DNA of 21,692 bases from NCBI GenBank assembly GCA_964548875.1, contig CAZJSP010000008.1, positions 1 through 21,692 on the forward strand, in the 5' to 3' direction. Within the stretch, counting starts at the first letter, position 1. Each line of letters begins with the position of its first letter. This DNA is from CAYSZX01 sp964548875. Its GTDB lineage: Bacteria; Patescibacteriota; Minisyncoccia; Minisyncoccales; JANBVM01. Below are positions 7,467 through 14,701 of this stretch, in pieces. The position numbers and the translations under genes are program-made. The notes under the pieces are model-generated. The model was not told the origin of the DNA and ran no database searches. It saw only the letters and a program-made list of their open reading frames with translations.

Positions 7467-7898
7467 TTATTTCTTTGACCTTTTATTTTTAATTTTAATT
7501 TGAATCTTTTTGTTCTTGTTTTTTTCTTCTTTCATTCTAGGGATTAAAACCTTCAAAACTCCATCTTCGTAGCTAGCCTCAGCTTTATCTTCAATAACTT
7601 CTACCGGTAAAGGAATAATCCTCTTATAAGAACTAGAGCTAATCTCTCTTCTATAATAATCCTTTTCTTTTTCTTCTTTCTTTTCTTCTTTTTCTGCTTC
7701 AATTCTTAAGGCATTGTTTTCAACCTCGACCTTAATATTTTCTGGATTAATTCCAGGTAGTTCAATTTCTGCAACCACATTCTTTTTTGTTTTGTATATA
7801 TCCATTTTAGGGGTTGTAGAAAAATTCTCTCCTAAAAGAGGTTCTTCATCAAACCATTTATCTATATCCCAAAATGGTCTCCATGGTATTAATGACAT
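7467..7898 (-). CDS. hsp20: Small heat shock protein, Hsp20/alpha-crystallin family
   Basis: ATP-independent holdase chaperone, 143 residues, normal for bacterial Hsp20. A short N-terminal arm (MSLIPWRPFWDIDKWFDEE) leads into an alpha-crystallin domain (about residues 27-125). This domain has the MDIYKTKKNVVAEIELPGI strand region, a highly charged loop of Glu and Lys (EKEEKKEEKEKDYYRREI) and the conserved A-x5-GVL-x3-IP signature (ASYEDGVLKVLIPR). The tail has an I-x-I motif (IQIKI), used by family members to assemble oligomers. It lies between a DUF3467 gene (36 nt upstream) and dnaK (61 nt downstream, occupied by the hairpin). Being inside the hrcA-grpE-dnaK-dnaJ operon, it should share CIRCE/HrcA control. 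Confidence 0.95.
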   Translation of the reverse strand: MSLIPWRPFWDIDKWFDEEPLLGENFSTTPKMDIYKTKKNVVAEIELPGINPENIKVEVENNALRIEAEKEEKKEEKEKDYYRREISSSSYKRIIPLPVEVIEDKAEASYEDGVLKVLIPRMKEEKNKNKKIQIKIKNKRSKK

Positions 7899-7934
7899 TT
7901 TACTTTTTTAAAATTAATTAATAATAATAACTTT

Positions 7935-8228
7935 TTAATTTTCGGTAACAAATCCTATTTGTTTTTTGGGAGTTTCGCTTTCTTCTATTCCTCCAAATTG
8001 ATCTTCATATTTATTGGCACTAGCCTGTAAGGTATTAATTATTCTTTTTAGATGGTTCGGACTCACAATTATCCTTGAGCCCAATACTCCCTCCTGGCCT
8101 ACCAAAGAGAAAAAGTCTAAAAAGAATTCTTCTTTTTTATGAGAAACTCTCATAAAATTAGAATAAAAACCCTTTAAGTCTTCGTTATTAGCCTTGATAT
8201 TGATTTTTTGTTTTTTTTGTTTTTTCAT
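7935..8228 (-). CDS. DUF3467 domain protein
   Basis: A 97-residue protein. After a lysine-rich start, residues 18-80 follow the DUF3467 pattern from memory: a short strand YSNFMRVSHKKEEFFLDFF, a Gly/Val-rich turn (VGQEGVLGSRIIVSPNHLKRII) and a helix ending NKYEDQFGGIEE. No catalytic residues, signal peptide or membrane segment are visible. The family has no established biochemical role known to me. It begins 2 nt after the grpE stop and 36 nt before hsp20, so it is part of the heat-shock operon and probably cotranscribed with the DnaK machine. That position suggests, but does not prove, a link to proteostasis. Confidence 0.85.
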   Translation of the reverse strand: MKKQKKQKINIKANNEDLKGFYSNFMRVSHKKEEFFLDFFSLVGQEGVLGSRIIVSPNHLKRIINTLQASANKYEDQFGGIEESETPKKQIGFVTEN

Positions 8229-8230
8229 TT

Positions 8231-8713
8231 TTATTTTACAACTTTTACTTTAGCTGGGCGTAAAAGTTTGTTTTTAATTTTATAACCTTTTTGAATTTCT
8301 TTTATTATAACGCCCGAATCAACTCCTTTCTTTTCAACACTTTCGACCACGTCATGCAATTCAGGATTAAACTTCTCATTTAAAGATTCGAAAGAAGAAA
8401 CTCCTTCTGTCCTTAAAAAATCAAGCATTTTTTTTCGAATCTGAAATAATCCTTTTACATTTTCGTCTTTTTTTAATTTTTCTGGTATTTTTTCAATTGC
8501 CAAATCAAAACTATCAACAACAGGAAGAAACCTTAAAATCATACTCATCTTTACATATTCAGTTAAACTTTCCATTCTTTGAGATCCTTCTTTTTTGTAG
8601 TTTAGAAAGTCAGCTCTTTCTCTTTTCCAGCTATCAAGATATTGATCTTTAAGTTTACAACACTCTTCTAGTTCTTTTTTAAGATTTTTCTCTTTGTTTT
8701 TTTCTTTACTCAT
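8231..8713 (-). CDS. grpE: Nucleotide exchange factor GrpE
   Basis: Releases ADP from DnaK. The 160 residues begin with a charged coiled coil (about 1-50, KELEECCKLKDQYLDSWKR then ERADFLNYKKE), the dimerising helix of GrpE, followed by the four-helix region (MILRFLPVVDSFDLAIEKIP). The C-terminal beta wing that enters the DnaK nucleotide cleft is present: FNPELHDVVESVEKKG, then IIKEIQKGYKIKNKLLRPAKVKV. It is slightly shorter than typical bacterial GrpE (180-200 residues) because the disordered N-terminus is short. It lies 6 nt after hrcA and 2 nt before the DUF3467 gene, the classic hrcA-grpE-dnaK-dnaJ order with two insertions. Confidence 0.97.
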   Translation of the reverse strand: MSKEKNKEKNLKKELEECCKLKDQYLDSWKRERADFLNYKKEGSQRMESLTEYVKMSMILRFLPVVDSFDLAIEKIPEKLKKDENVKGLFQIRKKMLDFLRTEGVSSFESLNEKFNPELHDVVESVEKKGVDSGVIIKEIQKGYKIKNKLLRPAKVKVVK

Positions 8714-8719
8714 AATTTT

Positions 8720-9421
8720 TTAATCTAAAATTTCTAATATTGAATGGATTAAACTAATACTATTTTGATATTTCATCCTTTTAGGTCCAATGAGAGAAAT
8801 AACCCCTTCTTTCTTTTTAGGGAAAAGACATTTCGTCACAATAATACTAAAATCGTCTGATTCTGTAAAAGGGTTTTCTTTACCAATATAAATTTTCATT
8901 TCCGTTTCTAAATCAAAGCTTTTTGCCTCTTCCTCAAAAGAACTAAGAAGACGAATAAACTGATCAGTAAAATTATCTTTTTTTGATTCTGGAGCCTTCA
9001 ATACTTCTCCCCAACCTTCTTTCCAAAACAAATCTTCCCCCAAAAGATGAATGGTCGCTAAATTTAACGATTTGGCAGCTAAAAACTTAGACAGTCTATT
9101 AACAAAACCAATTAGATCTTTTCTTTCCTCCTCTATTATTTTTTTTAATTCCAAAGAAGCTTTTCTTTTTGATGTTTCTTTTTCTAATAAGGAGTTAACA
9201 AGAAATCTATAAGCCTTATCAGTAGGAACCCTTCCAGCCGAAATATGGGGCTGATCTAAAAAACCCATTTCACTTAATTTCTTCATTTCATTTCTAATCG
9301 TAGCAGAACAAGCTCCTAAACCATATTTCTCCTCAATCAATTGCGAGCTTACCGGCTTAACCGAATCAATATATTCAATCAAAACTCCCTTTAAAATTTC
9401 TTCTTGTCTTTTTGTTACCAT
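8720..9421 (-). CDS. hrcA: Heat-inducible transcription repressor HrcA, shortened form
   Basis: Repressor that binds CIRCE operators and is kept active by chaperonin. The N-terminal winged helix-turn-helix is clear at about residues 5-75 (KPVSSQLIEEKYGLG, ATIRNEMKKLSEMGFLDQPH, SAGRVPTDKAYRFLV). The C-terminal signature is also present (ENPFTESDDFSIIV and GVISLIGPKRMKY). At 233 residues it is about 100 shorter than typical HrcA (around 340). The missing part lies in the middle, so the inserted dimerisation region looks reduced or absent rather than the end being cut. It is the first gene of the heat-shock operon. A CIRCE-like operator overlaps its promoter, so autoregulation is expected. The -10 box ends 8 nt before the ATG, predicting an almost leaderless mRNA. 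Confidence 0.95.
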   Translation of the reverse strand: MVTKRQEEILKGVLIEYIDSVKPVSSQLIEEKYGLGACSATIRNEMKKLSEMGFLDQPHISAGRVPTDKAYRFLVNSLLEKETSKRKASLELKKIIEEERKDLIGFVNRLSKFLAAKSLNLATIHLLGEDLFWKEGWGEVLKAPESKKDNFTDQFIRLLSSFEEEAKSFDLETEMKIYIGKENPFTESDDFSIIVTKCLFPKKKEGVISLIGPKRMKYQNSISLIHSILEILD

Positions 9422-9429
9422 CGTTAATA

Positions 9430-9457
9430 ATTATAACAAAGTATTCTTAGCGGTCAA
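9430..9457 (-). promoter_or_regulatory. Housekeeping-type promoter of the hrcA operon
   Basis: On the minus strand TTGACC (9457-9452), a 16-nt spacer and TATAAT (9435-9430) form a near-consensus sigma-70-type promoter. Counting from the -10 box, the start point falls near 9423, about 2 nt before the hrcA ATG at 9421. The -35 box is embedded in one arm of the CIRCE-like operator. Confidence 0.85.
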
Positions 9458-9473
9458 GAACAGAGAGTGCTAA
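9447..9473. promoter_or_regulatory. CIRCE-like HrcA operator
   Basis: On the plus strand TTAGCGGTC (9447-9455), 9 nt, GAGTGCTAA (9465-9473). The consensus is TTAGCACTC-N9-GAGTGCTAA, so the right arm is perfect and the left arm has two changes (AC to GG). The spacing is exact and the neighbouring gene is hrcA. The two altered bases lie in the -35 box TTGACC of the opposite strand, so HrcA bound here should block RNA polymerase directly. Confidence 0.88.
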
Positions 9474-9481
9474 AAAAATAA

Positions 9482-9510
9482 TTTATTTAAGATTGAAAAT
9501 ATAGTAAAAT
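9482..9510 (+). promoter_or_regulatory. Possible weak promoter for the glycosyltransferase gene
   Basis: TAAAAT at 9505-9510 could be a -10 box, with TTTATT at 9482-9487 as a poor -35 box 17 nt upstream. The leader would then be about 30 nt. An alternative -10 is TATAAC at 9528-9533, which would leave a leader of about 7 nt but lacks a -35 box at normal spacing. The region is so AT-rich that chance matches are expected. Confidence 0.25.
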
Positions 9511-9546
9511 AGCAACAATTATTAAAGTATAACTTTAAACAAAAAT

Positions 9547-11268
9547 ATGTTGCAAAAAAGAATTGATCTCCTCGCTATTTTCTTATTATTAATTACTTTT
9601 ACTGTTGGTCTTTTAAGCTATAAACAAATAGCTCTTACAATGGATGAACTGTCTCATATTCCTGCTGGCTACTCTTATCTATCTCAACAGGATTTTAGGA
9701 TAAATCCTGAGCACCCCCCTCTTATTAAAGATTTAGCTGCTTTCCCCCTTCTATTCCAAGATATTAATTTTCCGATTGATGATCCAGCCTGGACAGAAGG
9801 AGTAAATAACCAGTGGGTATTTGGGAATAAACTTCTTTTCAATTCAGGAAATGACGCCGACCAAATGATTTGTTGGGCCCGATTACCAATGCTTTTTGTT
9901 CTAGTTGGTCTTGGCTGGCTTATTTTCTGGTGGACTAAAAAAGAGTTTGGTCCAAAAACTGCCCTTATAACTATTTTCCTTTTTGCCCTTTCTCCAAACT
10001 TTATAGCTCATGGAAGACTTGTCACTACCGACATAGCGGCTGTTTTAGGCACAGTTTTAGCTACTTATTTTTGGTTAAAATTCTTAAAAAACCCATCCAA
10101 AAAGAACGTTATTTGTACTGGATTAGCTTTTGGTTTTTCAATAATGCTAAAGTTTTCACTAGCTTTATTGGTCCCCTTCTTTGGTATTATTACCCTTATT
10201 TATATTTTTTTAAAAAGAAGAAGTTTTTGGGAATACTTGGGCAAATCGATTTTGGTCGGATTAATAGGAATAATCTTTGTTGTCTGGCCTATCTACCAAC
10301 TCCATGTCGTTAACTATCCAATAGCAAGACAGGTAGCCGATACTACAGAGGTGTTACAACCCACCCTCCTTAATCCTTTGGGAGAGTTTTTTATTTATAT
10401 TGCTGGAATTCCAGTTTTAAGATCGGTTGGTCTTTATTTTTCCGGTTTGTTTATGGCCTCCCAAAGAACTGCCTTTGGAAACACAACCTACTTTCTAGGC
10501 CAAATGGCTAATTCAGCTTATCGAGCTTACTTTCCCATTGTCTATCTCTTAAAGGTACCTTTAGGCTTTCATGTTCTGACTTTAACCGCTCTAATTATTT
10601 ATTTTTTTAAGAAATCAGAAAAAAAATTAAAACTTAAAGAAAAAATTATCTCAAATTTTACTGAATTCTCAATGGTAGTCTTTTTGGTTATTTATTGGCT
10701 TACTTCTGTTCTAGGCAATCTTAATCTAGGATTAAGACACTTATTGCCTATTTTCCCCTTTACCTATATTTTAGTTTCCCATATTCTGGTTAAGTTTTCA
10801 GAGACCTTAAACAAAAAAAACAAGAGGGGTTTCACTTTCTTTATTGCCCTCTGTCTTGCTTGGTATGCAGCATCTTCCCTTGGTAGCTATCCTCACTATA
10901 TTCCTTATTTCAATGAAATCGTCGGAATAGATAACGGCCACAAATATGTAGTTGATTCAAATTATGATTGGGGGCAAGATTTAAAAAGGCTAGTTGATTG
11001 GGTAGAACAAAATAATATAGAAAAACTTAAAATAGATTATTTCGGAGGAGCAGACGTTGAATATTACTTGCCTGGCAAAACAGAAAGATTAGATCCTCGC
11101 CAGGGCCTTCAAAAAGGATATTTAGCTGTTTCGGCAACTTTCTTGCAAGGGGGTTTTGGAGAACCCGTTCCAGGATTTGAATACCAAGAGGGCTTTTATC
11201 GTTGGCTTGAAGATTACAAGCCAATAGCTAGAGCTGGAAAATCAATATTTATTTATTATATTGAATAA
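9547..11268 (+). CDS. Multi-pass membrane glycosyltransferase, GT39/PMT-like, polyprenyl-phosphate-sugar dependent
   Basis: A 573-residue integral membrane protein, the only plus-strand gene here. The first membrane segment (about residues 8-28) leads into an external loop with the acidic pair Asp33-Glu34 in MDELSHIPAGYSYL and the HPPL motif at about 56-59. Both are hallmarks of protein O-mannosyltransferase/ArnT-type GT-C enzymes, which take sugar from a polyprenyl phosphate carrier. About ten more hydrophobic segments follow (for example LFVLVGLGWLIFWW, IITLIYIFL, LVGLIGIIFVVWPIY). The soluble C-terminal part contains VVDSNYDWGQDLKRLVDWVE and ends with a beta-rich stretch. The acceptor, whether protein, lipid or envelope polymer, cannot be deduced. 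It is divergent from hrcA across 125 bp, and its stop directly abuts the ftsQ stop on the other strand. Confidence 0.85.
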   Translation: MLQKRIDLLAIFLLLITFTVGLLSYKQIALTMDELSHIPAGYSYLSQQDFRINPEHPPLIKDLAAFPLLFQDINFPIDDPAWTEGVNNQWVFGNKLLFNSGNDADQMICWARLPMLFVLVGLGWLIFWWTKKEFGPKTALITIFLFALSPNFIAHGRLVTTDIAAVLGTVLATYFWLKFLKNPSKKNVICTGLAFGFSIMLKFSLALLVPFFGIITLIYIFLKRRSFWEYLGKSILVGLIGIIFVVWPIYQLHVVNYPIARQVADTTEVLQPTLLNPLGEFFIYIAGIPVLRSVGLYFSGLFMASQRTAFGNTTYFLGQMANSAYRAYFPIVYLLKVPLGFHVLTLTALIIYFFKKSEKKLKLKEKIISNFTEFSMVVFLVIYWLTSVLGNLNLGLRHLLPIFPFTYILVSHILVKFSETLNKKNKRGFTFFIALCLAWYAASSLGSYPHYIPYFNEIVGIDNGHKYVVDSNYDWGQDLKRLVDWVEQNNIEKLKIDYFGGADVEYYLPGKTERLDPRQGLQKGYLAVSATFLQGGFGEPVPGFEYQEGFYRWLEDYKPIARAGKSIFIYYIE

Positions 11269-12051
11269 TCATTTCTTCTGAATAGAAGCTGTATTTCCAA
11301 ATCTTAAATCAATATAATCTAGCACCTTTCTATCTTCGGAAGAAAGGTGTTCTTTTATAACAGTTTGTAATTTAGTAAATTGCCAATCAGCACTTTCTAT
11401 TGGGTTTAAGTAAATATCCCAACCCTCTTCAGTACAAACATGGGTTCTTTTATTAGAAATAATTAAAAAGTAGTCCATAGCAAAGTCTAAATTTCTATCT
11501 ATTCGAGAGTAAAAATCTATTAAAAAAAATAATAAATCCTTATCAATAATTTTTTTACCAGTTACTAATTCTTTTTCTGAATCATTAAAAACAATTTTTA
11601 ATAGAGGCTTTTCCTCTTTTGCTATTTCAAAAATAATGCCCTCTTCATCTATTAGATAACAATCTTCCGGACAAATTTGAGCCACCTCCTCTCTCTCTTC
11701 AACCACAACTATAATGCTGTTGGGTAGCTCTCTTTTAATTTGAACATTTTTAATAACAGGATATTGACCCAAAACCTCTTCTTCTATTAAATTAAATTTT
11801 AGTAGTAAAATATTATTATAAAAAGAAGAAAACCTATTTTCATTAATTATTTTTTCTACAGACAACCTGACTTCTTCTTTTGGGAATTTTTTAATTCCTT
11901 TAACTTCAATTGTTTCTAAATTAAAAAAACCTGAAAAAAAACAAAAATAAGTAAAAGAACCAATTAAGAAAGTAAATAACAAAAAAAACAAAAGGGTTTT
12001 AATTGTTTTATTTTTTCTTTTTTTAGATTTTCTTTTTCGCCGATATTTCAT
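11269..12051 (-). CDS. ftsQ: FtsQ/DivIB-type cell division protein with POTRA domain
   Basis: Bitopic divisome protein that links early and late division proteins. The 260 residues begin with a very basic cytoplasmic tail (about 1-17), one membrane helix (about 18-41, TLLFFLLFTFLIGSFTYF) and an external POTRA domain beginning FNLETIEVKGIKKFPKEEV. The following beta domain carries the usual EREEVAQIC...CYLIDEEGIIFE pattern and ends near LDYIDLRFGN. Length and layout fit the FtsQ family well. It is the last gene of the envelope operon, and its ATG overlaps the FemAB stop by one base (TAATG). Its TGA stop is immediately next to the TAA of the convergent glycosyltransferase gene, leaving no room for a separate terminator. 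Confidence 0.9.
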   Translation of the reverse strand: MKYRRKRKSKKRKNKTIKTLLFFLLFTFLIGSFTYFCFFSGFFNLETIEVKGIKKFPKEEVRLSVEKIINENRFSSFYNNILLLKFNLIEEEVLGQYPVIKNVQIKRELPNSIIVVVEEREEVAQICPEDCYLIDEEGIIFEIAKEEKPLLKIVFNDSEKELVTGKKIIDKDLLFFLIDFYSRIDRNLDFAMDYFLIISNKRTHVCTEEGWDIYLNPIESADWQFTKLQTVIKEHLSSEDRKVLDYIDLRFGNTASIQKK

Positions 12052-13097
12052 TATAATCCCCTTCTAATTTTTCTTGCTTTTTCAATAATATAAGAAAGCC
12101 AATAAGCTGGAGTGACAATAAGGTCTTTAGTCTTAACATATTTCTTGGCTTTTCCCCCAAAACCCATTTTAAATAGGGTTAGTCCAGCCCAAGGATGATT
12201 CTTATCATAATCATTATTGTCATCCATTGGAGCCGTTCCCCAAAAATTAAACTTATTACAACCTCTTTTCTGCGCTTCCTTAATTCCTTCCCACATTAAA
12301 AGATAAGAAGCGGGAACTTTAGGATATTTTAGAGAGGATGCTCCGTGATGATAAAACCCTGCGCCTTGCCAAAAAATAAAAACTCCTCCAGAAACTATTT
12401 CTTTATTATATTCGGCCAATAAAAAAGAGATTTGATTGTCTTTTTGGAAAGAATAAAATTGTTTTTTTAAATATTTAAAAGAAAAAGGAGTAAAATCGTG
12501 TCGATCTTTAGTAATTTGATAAAGACAGTTAAACTTCTTTAGTCCCTCAAGAGTAGTTATATTTAATATTTTCAGTTTTTTATTTCTATCTCCTTTTCTA
12601 ATAAGATAACGAGTGGTTTTTCTCATATCCATCAGTAGGTTTTCTTGGCTAGAATTTAAATCTAACTCCCAGGTAATCTCAGGATGAACGTGTAAGGGGG
12701 CATTTTTAAATCCTAGTTCACTAAAAATGTTTTTGTTTTTTTCATTTCTATCCCACAAAGGAGCAATTTTTATACAAACATTTCTCTTTTTTCGAGCAAT
12801 AACTTTTAATTCTTTTAAAAGAAAAAATAAGATATCTTTTTTTGAATGGCTTCCCTTTTTTATATTGGGCCCATGAGGAATAAAAAGAAAAGAGCCTCTT
12901 CTCGCCTTAATTTCCAATACTAATAGACTGGCAATCAATTCTTGACCGCTATAAACACCAAACCGGAAGACATTATTCCCTCTTTGAGCATTAAAGCTTC
13001 CCCAATTCCAAGACTGTAGAAATGTTTTATCTTCAACAGAAGAAAAAAAACCTTCCCATGTCTCCTTATTATTAATTTCTTTTAATTTAAAGTTCAT
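12051..13097 (-). CDS. FemAB-family lipid II aminoacyltransferase (peptidoglycan bridge formation)
   Basis: A 348-residue protein made of two GNAT-like folds, the FemA/FemB/FemX type that adds amino acids from aminoacyl-tRNA to the lipid II stem peptide. The first half has TFLQSWNWGSFNAQRGN and SFLFIPHGPNI. The second half has YHHGASSLKYPKVPASYLLM, followed by GCNKFNFWGTAPMDD and HPWAGLTLFKMGFGGK, a strongly conserved FemAB C-terminal block. No signal peptide is seen, so it is cytoplasmic at the membrane face. It overlaps the upstream Mur ligase by ATGA and ftsQ by TAATG. Which amino acid is added cannot be read from the sequence. Its presence suggests stem peptides with a branched or bridged side chain. 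Confidence 0.9.
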   Translation of the reverse strand: MNFKLKEINNKETWEGFFSSVEDKTFLQSWNWGSFNAQRGNNVFRFGVYSGQELIASLLVLEIKARRGSFLFIPHGPNIKKGSHSKKDILFFLLKELKVIARKKRNVCIKIAPLWDRNEKNKNIFSELGFKNAPLHVHPEITWELDLNSSQENLLMDMRKTTRYLIRKGDRNKKLKILNITTLEGLKKFNCLYQITKDRHDFTPFSFKYLKKQFYSFQKDNQISFLLAEYNKEIVSGGVFIFWQGAGFYHHGASSLKYPKVPASYLLMWEGIKEAQKRGCNKFNFWGTAPMDDNNDYDKNHPWAGLTLFKMGFGGKAKKYVKTKDLIVTPAYWLSYIIEKARKIRRGL

Positions 13098-14701
13098 TTT
13101 TTTAACAATAATTCTTTAATCTTTTCGTTAATCCTACCCTCTAAAAGAATAACATCTCCTTCTTTAATATATAGTTTTAATCTCTCAATAATATCTTGAG
13201 GGTTTTCAGAAAAAATTACATTTCTCATTCCCTTCTTATCAGCACCCTTCTTAATATCTTGGAATTTGTCTTTAGTTGTAATAATTGCCAGGTCACAAAC
13301 CTCCCCTATCTTCTCCCCTATTCTTCTGTGATTTTGAGATGACGATTGGGCTAATTCAATCAGACAAGGCATAATAATTATCTTTTTCCCTTCCCACTTT
13401 TTTAAATAATCTAAATGAGCAATTACTCCACTAGGATTAGAAGAATAAGTTGAGTCAAGAATAAATGAATTTTTAATGCCTCGATCTTTTTTTATTGCCC
13501 CAACAATATTTTGAATTTTCTTACAAGCATCAACAATTTCATTAAAGCTCATCCCTATTTTTTTAGCGCAACAAATAGCCAATAAAAGGTTTTCAATGTT
13601 CTGTTTCCCTATCAGATTAAATTCAAAAGCAATCTGAGATTTACTATGGTTTATTTTAAAACCTATTCTATCTTTCTCCTCAATAATGGAGTCGGCATAA
13701 AAATCAGCTTCTTTGTTTTGAGTAGAACAATATAATATCTCCCGTAAATGAGAATTGTTTTTTTGAGTCTCTTTTCTTTTCCCCCAAATAATTTCATTAT
13801 TTCCATTCAAAATTGCTGTTCCTCCTTTAGGCAAACTATTAACTATTTCATATTTGGCCTTAATAGTATTTTCAATTGACCCAAAAGTAGCTAAATGCTG
13901 TTCATTAATACCAGTTAGAATGCCAAATTGAGGTTGAGCAATATTAGTCAGTTTTTTAATTCCTCCCTTATTATAGGCTCCCATCTCAGCAATAAATATA
14001 TCATGATCTTTATTCAGATTTTTTAAAATACACTGAGCTATCCCAATTTCTGAATTTTGATGCCCCCTAGTTTTTAAAACATTGAATTTTCGAGAAAGAA
14101 TTTCATATAAGAATTCTTTAGTTGAGGTTTTTCCATAGCTCCCAGTAATTCCAATTACCAACAAGTCTTTAAATTTCCTCCTTTTTTCTTGAGCTTTTTT
14201 AATTTTCTTATTCCTTAAAAAAACTGTTAAAGGTTGGAACAACAGAACAATCAAAGAAACAACAAGAGGTGTTAATATATCAAACAATAGTAACCTCTTT
14301 AAAAAACTAGCATTATAAAAAGCAAAGACCCCATAGAACAAAACTCCAAAAAAAGAAACAAAAGACAAGAATAGTGTTTTAATGGTTAAAATTGGCCTTT
14401 TAATACCACCAAAAATTAAACCATGGAAAAGTTTAAGAGATTCAAGAAGATAAATTAATAAAAGGAAAAGAAAAACCGAAGAATAATAACTTTCTCCGAA
14501 ATCAAGGAAAAGGCCAAATAGAAGAATTACTTTAATAACAATCAAAAAATTTAAAAAGAGTCTTTTCCCCTTAAAGGTCCTAAAATGATCAATAAGCCTA
14601 CCAATATGATACTCTTTAAGTTGCCAAAAATAAACCCAGAATAAAACTAGTTTAATCTCTCTTAAAAGCCATAAAGAGAATAATAAAAGATAAAAAAACA
14701 T
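13094..14701 (-). CDS. murF: Mur ligase (MurF-like) with N-terminal membrane domain
   Basis: A 535-residue protein in two parts. Residues 1-165 contain about five or six hydrophobic helices (for example SVFLFLLLIYLLESL, LFLSFVSFFGVLFYGVFAFY, ILTPLVVSLIVLLFQPL). A basic linker (RNKKIKKAQEKRRKFK) leads to a Mur ligase ATPase domain with P-loop GITGSYGKTS at 184-193, then RGHQNSEIGIA, AEMGAYNKGGI and the central-domain motif NEQHLATFGS. The C-terminal domain begins LDSTYSSNPSG, corresponding to the MurF D(A/S)Y(N)ANP element. MurF joins D-Ala-D-Ala to UDP-MurNAc-tripeptide. The usual soluble MurF N-terminal substrate domain is replaced by the membrane region. MurF activity is the best guess, but a ligase acting on a lipid-linked substrate is possible. 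It overlaps the hydrolase stop by one base and FemAB by four. Confidence 0.85.
   Translation of the reverse strand: MFFYLLLFSLWLLREIKLVLFWVYFWQLKEYHIGRLIDHFRTFKGKRLFLNFLIVIKVILLFGLFLDFGESYYSSVFLFLLLIYLLESLKLFHGLIFGGIKRPILTIKTLFLSFVSFFGVLFYGVFAFYNASFLKRLLLFDILTPLVVSLIVLLFQPLTVFLRNKKIKKAQEKRRKFKDLLVIGITGSYGKTSTKEFLYEILSRKFNVLKTRGHQNSEIGIAQCILKNLNKDHDIFIAEMGAYNKGGIKKLTNIAQPQFGILTGINEQHLATFGSIENTIKAKYEIVNSLPKGGTAILNGNNEIIWGKRKETQKNNSHLREILYCSTQNKEADFYADSIIEEKDRIGFKINHSKSQIAFEFNLIGKQNIENLLLAICCAKKIGMSFNEIVDACKKIQNIVGAIKKDRGIKNSFILDSTYSSNPSGVIAHLDYLKKWEGKKIIIMPCLIELAQSSSQNHRRIGEKIGEVCDLAIITTKDKFQDIKKGADKKGMRNVIFSENPQDIIERLKLYIKEGDVILLEGRINEKIKELLLKK

Noticed and set aside
11241..11290. Short hairpins (TCAATAT...ATATTGA and CTTCTGAATAGAAG) near the convergent stops as a bidirectional terminator
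   Set aside because: The stems are only 5-7 bp and AT-rich or inside coding sequence, and neither strand has a T-run after them.
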